Below are positions 56,461 through 64,000 of a DNA stretch of 64,000 nucleotides, piece by piece (the stretch's first letter is position 1; each line of letters starts with the position of its first letter). This DNA is from Aurantibacter crassamenti (GTDB taxonomy: Bacteria; Bacteroidota; Bacteroidia; Flavobacteriales; Flavobacteriaceae): positions 2,732,126-2,796,125 of the forward strand of contig NZ_JAFBGM010000001.1 of the NCBI RefSeq assembly GCF_016811105.1, read 5' to 3'. Under the pieces are notes generated by a model. It did no database searches, was not told the DNA's origin, and saw nothing but the letters and a program-made list of their open reading frames with translations. Position numbers and translations under genes: made by a program.

Positions 56461-57854
56461 GATTGACCTATTTTGTAATAATGAAATCCTTTTGATTTCA
56501 TTGTGTCTTTATCTAAGATGCGACGTCCATCAAAAAGAAATGCTGGTTTAAGCATTTTTGAATAAATTACATCCCAGTCATAACTTTTAAACTCGTCCCA
56601 TTCTGTTAGAATACCAATTGCATGTGCATTTTCAGCAGCTTCCATTGGGTCTGAAATTACAGTTAGTAACCTTCTGTTTTCTTCTGGAGATCGTGAACCA
56701 AGATAGTCTAGATCTCTATATATCTGCTCTGCAGAAACTTTTGGATCGTAGACTACAATTTCAGCTTGCTCATCTAATAAGGCGTCTGCAACATAAATAG
56801 CTGCCGATTCACGAGTATCGTTAGTGTCCTTTTTAAATGCCCATCCGTAGAAAGCAATTTTCTTTCCGGAAACCGTATTATATAAGGTTGAAATGATATG
56901 TTCCGCAAATCGTCTTTTTTGGTAATCATTCATAATAATAACTTGCTCCCAATAATCAGCTACTTCTTGTAAGCCATAACTTCTGGCAATATATACTAAA
57001 TTTAAAATGTCTTTTTGAAAACATGAACCTCCAAAACCTACAGATGCATTTAAAAATTTCGGACCAATTCTACTATCGGTACCAATTGCGCGTGATACCT
57101 CTGCAATATTTGCATCTGTTTTTTCGCAGAGTGCAGATATGGCATTAATTGAAGAAACTCGTTGCGCTAAAAATGCGTTTGCTACCAATTTAGACAACTC
57201 TGAAGACCAAACATTGGTTTGTAAAATTCTTTCTTTAGGCAGCCATTGTTCATAAATAGCACTTAATGTGTTTTTAGCTGCTTTGCCAGAAGGCGTATCA
57301 TCACCACCAATAAGAATTCTGTCTGCATTCAATAAATCATCAATTGCAGTACCCTCGGCTAAAAATTCAGGATTTGATAATATTTCAAATTTAACATTGT
57401 TACCAGTATTGTCTAAAATACTTTTTATAGCGCTTGCTGTTCGTACAGGAAGCGTAGATTTTTCAACAATAATTTTGTCGTTTTTCGCTACTTTGGCAAT
57501 ATTTCTAGCGCATAATTCTACATACTTTAAATCAGCGGCTTGTCCTTTACCTTTACCGTACGTTTTAGTAGGAGTGTTTACTGAAATGAATATTAAATCT
57601 GCTTCATCAATAGCTTTATCCACGTCGGTAGAAAAGAACAAGTTTTTACCACGACTAGCGGCTACAATTTCTTTTAGGCCAGGTTCATATACAGGTAATT
57701 GATCCAAATCATTAGAATTCCAATCATCTATTCGCACTTGATTAATGTCAACGACTGTAACCTTAATATTAGGACATTGACTAGCAATAACCGACATCGT
57801 AGGGCCACCGACATAACCAGCACCAATACAGCATATTTTTGTAACTTTTTTCAT
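56457..57854 (-). CDS. ugd: UDP-glucose 6-dehydrogenase (animal-like type)
   Basis: 465 residues. [19 protein letters not shown] at 6-24 binds [27 protein letters not shown] is the mark of the longer, eukaryote-like UGDH group, and [18 protein letters not shown] holds the catalytic Cys. [21 protein letters not shown] is the C-terminal nucleotide-sugar site. It converts UDP-glucose to UDP-glucuronate. It begins the minus-strand operon ugd, GAE, tviC-like, tviB-like, with a four-base overlap to the epimerase. The 426 bases upstream separate it from the divergent aminotransferase gene. Confidence 0.95.
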   Translation of the reverse strand: MKKVTKICCIGAGYVGGPTMSVIASQCPNIKVTVVDINQVRIDDWNSNDLDQLPVYEPGLKEIVAASRGKNLFFSTDVDKAIDEADLIFISVNTPTKTYGKGKGQAADLKYVELCARNIAKVAKNDKIIVEKSTLPVRTASAIKSILDNTGNNVKFEILSNPEFLAEGTAIDDLLNADRILIGGDDTPSGKAAKNTLSAIYEQWLPKERILQTNVWSSELSKLVANAFLAQRVSSINAISALCEKTDANIAEVSRAIGTDSRIGPKFLNASVGFGGSCFQKDILNLVYIARSYGLQEVADYWEQVIIMNDYQKRRFAEHIISTLYNTVSGKKIAFYGWAFKKDTNDTRESAAIYVADALLDEQAEIVVYDPKVSAEQIYRDLDYLGSRSPEENRRLLTVISDPMEAAENAHAIGILTEWDEFKSYDWDVIYSKMLKPAFLFDGRRILDKDTMKSKGFHYYKIGQS

Positions 57855-58280
57855 TTAGACTTATTTTTAACGGGATGCAAAGGTTGTAAATAATTTTATA
57901 ATTAATCTATTTAAGTTGTCAAACGAGCATATTTTAACGGTATTGTGAAAAAAACAAAATTTGTTTTTCTTATGTAGAGTAATTCTGCATTTAGACGAGA
58001 AATAATAAAATAATTTATAGTATATTTTTTATAGATTAAATTATCCTTTTTAAGGGTATATGTCAGAATATTCTTCAATATACCTTAAAATGAACCCTTT
58101 TAAACGAATTAATAATATAAAAAGGATGGATGAATTAGGTTATAGTTAAATTTGCTAAACCTTTAAAAATACTATTGTACGTTTTTTAATAATGAACCGT
58201 TTGTAGTTTTAAATCGTATTTAAAAAGTATAGATTGATTAAATTTAGATTTATAAAGTTAATGTATATCCCTAAAATTAC
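57855..58280. other. Divergent intergenic region between ugd and the aminotransferase gene
   Basis: 426 AT-rich bases that must hold promoters in both directions. On the plus strand TAAATTTG (58147-58154) fits the -7 consensus but has no TTG partner at the expected distance. A stem with one bulge (58051-58061 TAAGGGTATAT with 58078-58087 ATATACCTTA) lies in the middle and may be an operator or RNA leader structure. Nothing else was recognised. Confidence 0.5.
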
Positions 58281-59417
58281 ATGAGTTTGATTACAACAAC
58301 TAAAATATGGCTTTCTTCACCTCATATGGGAGAAAAAGAACAAATCTATGTTAAAGAAGCCTTTGATACCAACTGGGTAGCTCCACTAGGGCCCAATGTT
58401 AATTTGTTTGAAAAGAGTATTGAAAGTTATATTGATAATGACGTACATGTTGCGGCATTAAGTTCTGGCACAGCTGCCATTCATTTAGCGCTTGAAATTC
58501 TTGGCGTGTCAAAAGGGGATGAAGTTATTTGTCAAAGTTTTACCTTCTCAGCATCGGCGAACCCAATATTATATTTGGGAGCAACTCCGGTATTTGTTGA
58601 CAGTGAAAAAGATACCTGGAATATTTCTCCAGAGCTACTTAAAAAGGCAATAGAAGACCGAATATCAAAAGGTAAAAAACCTAAGGCTATAGTTGCTGTG
58701 CATTTGTATGGAATGCCATATAATGTTTCAGAATTGGAAAGAATCTCAATGGAACACGATATTCCAATTGTAGAAGATAGTGCTGAAGCTCTAGGAAGCT
58801 CTTATGATAATCGCAGATGCGGAAGCTTTGGTAAAATCGGAATACTATCTTTTAATGGAAATAAGATTATAACAACTTCAGGGGGTGGCGCTTTAGTTAC
58901 CAAAAAGTTGAAATATAAGGAAAGAGCGATATTTCTTGCAACTCAGGCTAGAGATGATGCGCCACACTATCAACATTCAAATGTCGGTTATAATTATAGA
59001 ATGAGTAATGTTTTGGCTGGAATTGGTCGCGGTCAAATGGAAGTTTTAAATGACAGGGTTGAAGCTCGAAGAGCCAATTTTGAATTTTATAAATCAAAAC
59101 TTAGCCATATAGAGGAAATTGAATTTTTGCATGAACCAGATGGCTATTTTTCAAATAGATGGTTAACATGTATTTTGACCCCTACTTTTGAGGTTCGAGA
59201 AAAAATCAGGCTTGAGTTACTGGAAAATGATGTTGAATCACGACCTTTATGGAAGCCAATGCACCTGCAACCAATTTTTGAAAAATATGCAAATTACTCT
59301 GATGGTACCTCTGCTGATTTATTTGAGAGAGGTTTATGTTTGCCAAGTGGATCTAATCTGTCTCAAGAAGATTTAAATAGAATTGTTGACCTAATCATAA
59401 ATGTTTTTAAGCTATGA
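58281..59417 (+). CDS. DegT/DnrJ/EryC1 sugar aminotransferase (PglE-like)
   Basis: 378 residues, PLP-dependent. WLSSPHMGEKEQIYVKEAFDTNWVAP begins the fold as in PglE-like enzymes; ALSSGTAAIHLAL binds the phosphate; EDSAEALGSSY holds the Asp that pairs with the pyridine nitrogen; and Lys195 in FNGNKIITTSGGG is the PLP lysine. It should aminate a UDP-4-keto-6-deoxy-HexNAc to the 4-amino sugar. The dehydratase that makes that ketone overlaps it by four bases, which fixes the pair as the first steps of bacillosamine/QuiNAc4N synthesis. No hexapeptide acetyltransferase of the PglD type is present in the window. Confidence 0.93.
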   Translation: MSLITTTKIWLSSPHMGEKEQIYVKEAFDTNWVAPLGPNVNLFEKSIESYIDNDVHVAALSSGTAAIHLALEILGVSKGDEVICQSFTFSASANPILYLGATPVFVDSEKDTWNISPELLKKAIEDRISKGKKPKAIVAVHLYGMPYNVSELERISMEHDIPIVEDSAEALGSSYDNRRCGSFGKIGILSFNGNKIITTSGGGALVTKKLKYKERAIFLATQARDDAPHYQHSNVGYNYRMSNVLAGIGRGQMEVLNDRVEARRANFEFYKSKLSHIEEIEFLHEPDGYFSNRWLTCILTPTFEVREKIRLELLENDVESRPLWKPMHLQPIFEKYANYSDGTSADLFERGLCLPSGSNLSQEDLNRIVDLIINVFKL

Positions 59418-61351
59418 TTCAAAATTATTTATCAAATAACGTGAATCGTTATGCATCTAAATGGTTGGTTTTAATCATTGATGTTATTACTGTAAGTTTA
59501 TCATTCTTTTTAGCCTATTGCATACGTTTTAATCTATCTCTTGATTTTGATGTCGCAATGCTCTACACACAATTGCCTTTTGTAGCGCTAGTTTCAATTA
59601 TTTCATTTTTAATTGTTGGTTCTTATAAAGGAGTTGTGCGTCACACTGGTGTTAGAGATGTGTATAACCTGTTTAATGCAATATGTACTTGCAGCATCAT
59701 TATGATTGTAATGGTTCTGATTAATACAAAACTAAACTACTTTGAAAATTTCACCATCCCTAGAGGTATAATTATAATACATAGTTTATTAAGTTTTATG
59801 GGGCTTACAGCTTCCAGATATGTATTTAAAGCACTCTATAATACGTATCTGGTGAAGGATATGAAAGTTAATAAGAATGTACTGATTTATGGAGCAGGAG
59901 AGTCTGGTATATTAACCCATAATGCATTAACAAATCATTCAAAAAGCCGAGCAAGAGTTGTAGGATATATTGATAATGATAATCAAAAAGTAGGTAAACA
60001 AATTAATGGTGTTAGCGTCTTTCATAAGAGCGTGTTAACTGAAGATTTTCTTACCAAAAAGGATATTTCAGAAGTTATTTTTTCCATTCAAAATATTGAC
60101 CCTAAGAACTTAAGGAAACTTGTAGAGAGTTTAGTAGAATATCCTGTTCAGGTTAAAATTGTTCCACCAGTAGAGGATTGGATAAATGGGGAATTAAGAG
60201 CTTCTCAGATAAAACAGGTTCAGATAGAGGATTTATTAGATCGGGCTCCCATTAGCTTTAAAAATGAAAAAGTTGATCAAGAACTTAATGGTAAGGTTAT
60301 TCTTGTGACTGGTGGAGCTGGATCAATTGGAAGTGAAATAGTCCGACAAATTTGTGATTACAGCTACAAATCTTTAATAATTATTGATCAAGCAGAATCA
60401 GCATTATATGATTTGCAACAAGATTTAAAGCAAAATGGATTTCACAATTTCATACCTATTGTGGGAGATATTCGAGATAAAAATCGAATGAATGCTATTT
60501 TTCAGGAATATAAGCCCAACATGGTTTTTCATGCGGCTGCGTATAAACACGTGCCTTTAATGGAATATAATTCATATGAGGCCATTAAAATTAATGTAGC
60601 AGGCACTAAAACCATTGCGGATCTTTCAATGAATCATAAGGTTGATAAGTTCGTTTTTGTTTCTACAGATAAAGCTGTGAATCCCACAAATGTAATGGGA
60701 GCATGTAAACGTATAGCTGAAATGTATATTAGCTGTATGGAGCAGCAAAAGAAAACGAAATTTATTACCACGCGTTTTGGAAACGTTTTAGGGTCAAATG
60801 GTTCTGTTATTCCATTATTCAGAAAACAAATAGAAAAAGGCGGACCCTTAACTCTTACACATAAAGATGTTACGAGATATTTTATGACTATACCAGAAGC
60901 ATCACAGCTAGTTTTAGAAGCTGGAGCTATGGGTGAGGGGGGAGAAATATTCATATTCGATATGGGTGAATCAGTCAAAATATTTGATTTAGCCAAGAAT
61001 ATGATAAAACTCTCAGGCTTGAATTACCCAGAGGACATTGATATTAAAATAACAGGGCTTAGACCAGGAGAGAAATTATACGAAGAGTTATTGGCAAATG
61101 GGGAAAACACCTTACCTACATATCACAAAAAAATAAAAATTAGTAAAGTAAGAGACTTAGATTATGCTGACGTTCGTTCAAAAATTGATGAATTGTGCAT
61201 AACCAATATGTTCTTCAGTGGAAATACAGTAAAATTGATGAAAAATATAGTTCCTGAATATGTTTCTAATAATTCAGAATTATGTGATTTAGATGAGGAC
61301 AAAAAAACAAATCATGGGGATAAACCAACCTTAAAGGTAGTTCAATCTTAA
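59414..61351 (+). CDS. WbpM/PglF-type UDP-HexNAc 4,6-dehydratase with membrane domain
   Basis: 645 residues. The first 140 hold about four membrane helices; a CoA-binding/Rossmann-like domain (LIYGAGESGILTHNAL, about 157-172) follows, and residues 298-308 VTGGAGSIGSE open the SDR domain. TDK at 418-420 and Met428-x3-Lys432 give the active site; Met in place of Tyr is normal in the long WbpM group. HAAAYKHVPLMEYN and TTRFGNVLGSNGSVIPLF are family signatures. It dehydrates UDP-GlcNAc to the 4-keto-6-deoxy sugar used by the aminotransferase encoded just upstream (four-base overlap). The protein is bound to the inner membrane with the active site in the cytoplasm. Confidence 0.95.
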   Translation: MIQNYLSNNVNRYASKWLVLIIDVITVSLSFFLAYCIRFNLSLDFDVAMLYTQLPFVALVSIISFLIVGSYKGVVRHTGVRDVYNLFNAICTCSIIMIVMVLINTKLNYFENFTIPRGIIIIHSLLSFMGLTASRYVFKALYNTYLVKDMKVNKNVLIYGAGESGILTHNALTNHSKSRARVVGYIDNDNQKVGKQINGVSVFHKSVLTEDFLTKKDISEVIFSIQNIDPKNLRKLVESLVEYPVQVKIVPPVEDWINGELRASQIKQVQIEDLLDRAPISFKNEKVDQELNGKVILVTGGAGSIGSEIVRQICDYSYKSLIIIDQAESALYDLQQDLKQNGFHNFIPIVGDIRDKNRMNAIFQEYKPNMVFHAAAYKHVPLMEYNSYEAIKINVAGTKTIADLSMNHKVDKFVFVSTDKAVNPTNVMGACKRIAEMYISCMEQQKKTKFITTRFGNVLGSNGSVIPLFRKQIEKGGPLTLTHKDVTRYFMTIPEASQLVLEAGAMGEGGEIFIFDMGESVKIFDLAKNMIKLSGLNYPEDIDIKITGLRPGEKLYEELLANGENTLPTYHKKIKISKVRDLDYADVRSKIDELCITNMFFSGNTVKLMKNIVPEYVSNNSELCDLDEDKKTNHGDKPTLKVVQS

Positions 61352-61396
61352 ATTTTTTATTAATCTTGCATTTGAATTTAAAATAATAGCGGCACT

Positions 61397-62179
61397 ATGG
61401 TACAAAAGAACACTACTTTTTATAAAAGTATTTATTTATGGACAATTTCAATTTTGTTATTGAGTTCATGCGCATCAAAGCAAGATATCGTCTATTTTCA
61501 AAATGCAGGTGATTTCGAGACTATTGTTAGTGATAATTCACATACTAATAAGTTTAAAATTGATGATGTATTGAGTATACACGTATCAACTTTTGATCCC
61601 CAAGCAAGTGTACCATTCAATCTTTTTAAAGGTGCCGAAGAAGGTGGAATAAGAGCACAACAGGTAGATTATATAATTGACAAAAATGGTGAGATTGATT
61701 TTCCTGTATTAGGCGCAATTAAGATAGTGGGACTTTCGCCAGAAGAGGCAAAGCAATTTTTAAAGGAAAAGCTTTCACCGTATTTAAAAGACGCGATTGT
61801 CAATATAAGATTAAAGAATTTTACAGTTACCGTTCTTGGTGAGGTCAATAGACCCGGAACCTACCCTGTAGGCGGGGAGCAAATAACCGTTTTAGAAGCT
61901 ATTGGGCTTGCCAATGATTTAACAATAAAAGGAATACGTAAAAATGTGATGGTTATACGTGATTTTAATGGAACGAAAGTGTATACACGAATAGATTTAA
62001 CGAAAAAAGAAGCATTGAACTCGCCGGTTTACTATTTAACCCAGAATGATGTAGTTTATGTAGAACCGAATAAATCTGCTGTTAATTCATCAGCTTTTGA
62101 TAGCAGAGTTTCAGTGTGGGTTTCAATAGCATCTTTATTAATTTCTTCTACAGTTTTGATAATTACTCGATCAAAATAA
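61397..62179 (+). CDS. Wza-like polysaccharide export lipoprotein
   Basis: 260 residues. A lipobox ends at Cys25 (ISILLLSSC). The Poly_export domain (about 50-125, with FKIDDVLSIHVSTFDPQA and VDYIIDKNGEIDFPVLGAIK) is followed by a SLBB domain (about 130-195, TVTVLGEVNRPGTYPVGG) and a C-terminal hydrophobic helix (VSVWVSIASLLISSTVLII) near 238-256. It forms the outer-membrane channel or its periplasmic ring for the finished polymer. The short length and C-terminal helix fit the Bacteroidota form. It follows the dehydratase by 45 bases and precedes the Wzc-like gene by 53. Confidence 0.93.
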   Translation: MVQKNTTFYKSIYLWTISILLLSSCASKQDIVYFQNAGDFETIVSDNSHTNKFKIDDVLSIHVSTFDPQASVPFNLFKGAEEGGIRAQQVDYIIDKNGEIDFPVLGAIKIVGLSPEEAKQFLKEKLSPYLKDAIVNIRLKNFTVTVLGEVNRPGTYPVGGEQITVLEAIGLANDLTIKGIRKNVMVIRDFNGTKVYTRIDLTKKEALNSPVYYLTQNDVVYVEPNKSAVNSSAFDSRVSVWVSIASLLISSTVLIITRSK

Positions 62180-62232
62180 TTAATTAGTAAAATAATTATT
62201 ATAATTAACTCCTTTTAAAGAGTGATAAAACA

Positions 62233-64000
62233 ATGAATTCACAAAACATCTCAGACAGCGAAACTGACATTAAAGCTTTGTTAACTGCTTATACTAGGCA
62301 TTGGAAGTGGTTTGTTTTATCAGTTATAGGCATACTTATATTGGCATTTTTATATATAAGATATGCAACACCAGAATACGCGGCGATTGCAAAAATTCAA
62401 ATTATTGAAAATCAAAACTCCGGTTCTGAACTTTCTGCTTTTCAAGATTTAGATGTTTTAGGCGGAGGTAAGAACAAGGTTGAAGATGAGATTGAAATTC
62501 TTAATTCTAGATCAAATTTTATAGATGTAGTCAAAAGTCTGAATTTAAATGTTCAAGTTATTGCACTTGGTAACGTAAAAGACACAGAAATATATACAAA
62601 CCGGCCTATTAATTTAAATTTCATTGAAAATGATTCTGTGATTCATAATTCTGAATTTACTTTCTTTATAGAATTGACATCTGATACTAATTTTGGCTAC
62701 AGCGTTGAGCGTGATAGTCCACTACAAATGTTTGCTTATGGTAACAACATCCCAACAAACATTGGTGGTGTCGTGATAACACCAAACATGCCTTTTTTTA
62801 ATAAATATAAAGGTCAAAAAATCATGGTATCGGTTAAACCAATAATCCGTATTGCACAATCCTATCAATTGAAAACAATTGTTGCGGTGGCTGATGAGTA
62901 TTCTAATATTATTAACATTAGTATTAATGATCCAGTCAAGCAGAAAGCTGTGGATATACTAAATACACTAATATTTAATTATAATAACAATGCTGTCGAA
63001 GATAAAAAGGCAGTTGCTAATAAAACTGCAAGTTTTATAGATAATCGTATTACCACTATTTCTTCTAGTCTAACTGAAGTAGATGAAGATGCAGAAAAAC
63101 TTTTGACAGGTAAAGGCATGACAGGCGGTGGGTTAGAAGTAGGGGCAGCTGTTCAAGCAAGTTCGCAAAGTAGGCAACAGCTAGATGATGCAAGAAATCA
63201 ATTGCAAATGGTATCTAGTCTTAAAAATTATGTTGCCAGTGAAGATGGTTATGAAGCTATGCCTGCATTTGATGTGGGTAGTGGTGCAATATCTGGTACG
63301 CAGGTTAAATATAATGAGCTTGTAGCAGAACGAAAAAGACTGTTGAAAAGTGCAGATGAAAAGAATCCGATTATTGTTAATCTAAATGAACAATTAGATC
63401 AATTGAAATCCACTATGCAATCTAGTTTAACTTCAATGGAACGTAATGTTGGTGCTACGGTTGGTACTTTGCAGAATCAAATGGGTAGAATTCAAGGTAC
63501 AATATATTCGGCTCCCAAAAATCAAAGAATGTTAACTGATATTACTAGGCAACAACAAACTAGAGAGAGCTTATACTTATATTTATTGCAAAAGAGAGAA
63601 GAGTCTCAAATTGCGGCTGCTTCAAGTCCCGAGAAATCAAAAATAATTGATAATGCTTACCTTCAAAGTAAATTTCCAGTTTCTCCTAAAAAACAAATAA
63701 TATATATTGCGGCAATTATATTTGGACTTTTTATTCCTTTTAGCATAATTTACTTAAATGATTTACTCGATAATAAAATACATAACAAAACTGGTTTAGA
63801 AAAACTTGTTCAGGGAATACCTGTTTTGTCGGAATTACCAAGTTTGTCAAAGAAAGATGAAATATTGGTAAGGAAAGAAGATCGAAGTGTATTGGGTGAA
63901 TCGCTAAGAATTTTACGTACCAATTTGGATTACATAATTAATTCGAAAAAAGGGAGTAAAAATAATTTAATATTTGTTACTTCTAGTGTTCCAGGGGAAG
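62233..64000 (+). CDS. Wzc-like chain-length/tyrosine-kinase protein, 3' end outside window
   Basis: Open from the ATG at 62233 to the window edge (589 codons seen). A first membrane helix at about 28-46 is followed by a Wzz-type periplasmic domain (PEYAAIAKIQIIE, about 52-64), a long coiled-coil region (about 265-440) and a second membrane helix (IIYIAAIIFGLFIPFSIIYL, about 487-506). LGESLRILRTNLDYII and then FVTSSVPGE at the very end match the entry to the BY-kinase Walker A motif, which continues past the window. By family it controls chain length through cycles of tyrosine phosphorylation and works with the Wza-like protein encoded 53 bases upstream. The tyrosine cluster cannot be seen here. 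Confidence 0.93.
   Translation, partial: MNSQNISDSETDIKALLTAYTRHWKWFVLSVIGILILAFLYIRYATPEYAAIAKIQIIENQNSGSELSAFQDLDVLGGGKNKVEDEIEILNSRSNFIDVVKSLNLNVQVIALGNVKDTEIYTNRPINLNFIENDSVIHNSEFTFFIELTSDTNFGYSVERDSPLQMFAYGNNIPTNIGGVVITPNMPFFNKYKGQKIMVSVKPIIRIAQSYQLKTIVAVADEYSNIINISINDPVKQKAVDILNTLIFNYNNNAVEDKKAVANKTASFIDNRITTISSSLTEVDEDAEKLLTGKGMTGGGLEVGAAVQASSQSRQQLDDARNQLQMVSSLKNYVASEDGYEAMPAFDVGSGAISGTQVKYNELVAERKRLLKSADEKNPIIVNLNEQLDQLKSTMQSSLTSMERNVGATVGTLQNQMGRIQGTIYSAPKNQRMLTDITRQQQTRESLYLYLLQKREESQIAAASSPEKSKIIDNAYLQSKFPVSPKKQIIYIAAIIFGLFIPFSIIYLNDLLDNKIHNKTGLEKLVQGIPVLSELPSLSKKDEILVRKEDRSVLGESLRILRTNLDYIINSKKGSKNNLIFVTSSVPGE

Noticed and set aside
57268-57702. Plus-strand open frame of 144 codons inside ugd
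   Set aside because: Shadow of a well-conserved gene on the other strand; the product has no family likeness and no start signal.

Overview
The window looks like part of the chromosome of a marine-type Flavobacteriaceae (Bacteroidota). Grounds: AT-rich DNA; promoters of the Bacteroidota type (TTG, about 19-20 bases, TAnnTTTG) upstream of two genes; bacillithiol synthesis (bshA); a long LptD-like barrel with an OstA-like front part; and a large Wzx/Wzy/Wza/Wzc exopolysaccharide locus rich in FemAB-like and GT4 proteins. The species cannot be named from the sequence alone. No tRNA, rRNA, transposase, prophage gene or CRISPR array was seen.

Region 1 (1-20364) is core genome. In order it holds the 3' part of a TamB-like gene, pfkA and gapA (glycolysis, ending in a clear hairpin terminator), a BadF/NAGK-type sugar kinase, ridA and an LptD-like gene on the minus strand, then a plus-strand set: N-acetylmuramoyl-L-alanine amidase, MlaD/MCE protein, two (Fe-S)/CCG redox proteins, a small conserved protein, a GH3/beta-lactamase fusion, bshA, a small lipoprotein and an OmpA-family protein. 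Envelope biogenesis dominates.

Region 2 (20369-64000) is one exopolysaccharide or capsule locus in four strand blocks. The minus-strand block 20369-41730 holds an acyl-transfer module (two related GNAT/FemAB-like proteins around an MBOAT and an SGNH protein, plus a FemAB protein), a HAD phosphatase with an ATP-grasp ligase and a GT2, the initiating sugar-phosphate transferase, GDP-L-fucose synthesis (gmd, fcl), a murA-wzx-murB-GT4 group, a second GT4, a Wzy-like polymerase, a second ATP-grasp ligase and a CapA-like protein. The plus-strand block 41984-47229 is four glycosyltransferases separated by AT-rich gaps. The minus-strand block 47413-57854 has two large lipoproteins sharing one C-terminal domain, then four nucleotide-sugar genes predicted to give UDP-GlcA, UDP-GalA and a UDP-N-acetylhexosaminuronate. 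The plus-strand block 58281-64000 has an aminotransferase, a WbpM/PglF-type dehydratase, the Wza-like export lipoprotein and the start of a Wzc-like chain-length/tyrosine-kinase protein that runs off the window.

Together these genes predict an acidic, fucose- and amino-sugar-containing, Wzy-dependent polymer that is acylated. The most unusual point is a complete-looking MurA/MurB pair wrapped around the flippase inside the locus, with two ATP-grasp ligases and CapA nearby. My inference is that the polymer carries a lactyl-ether sugar (MurNAc-like), possibly amide-linked to an amino acid, made by enzymes borrowed from peptidoglycan synthesis. The second candidate of interest is the pair of modular lipoproteins with a shared, unassigned C-terminal domain and shared upstream sequence motifs.
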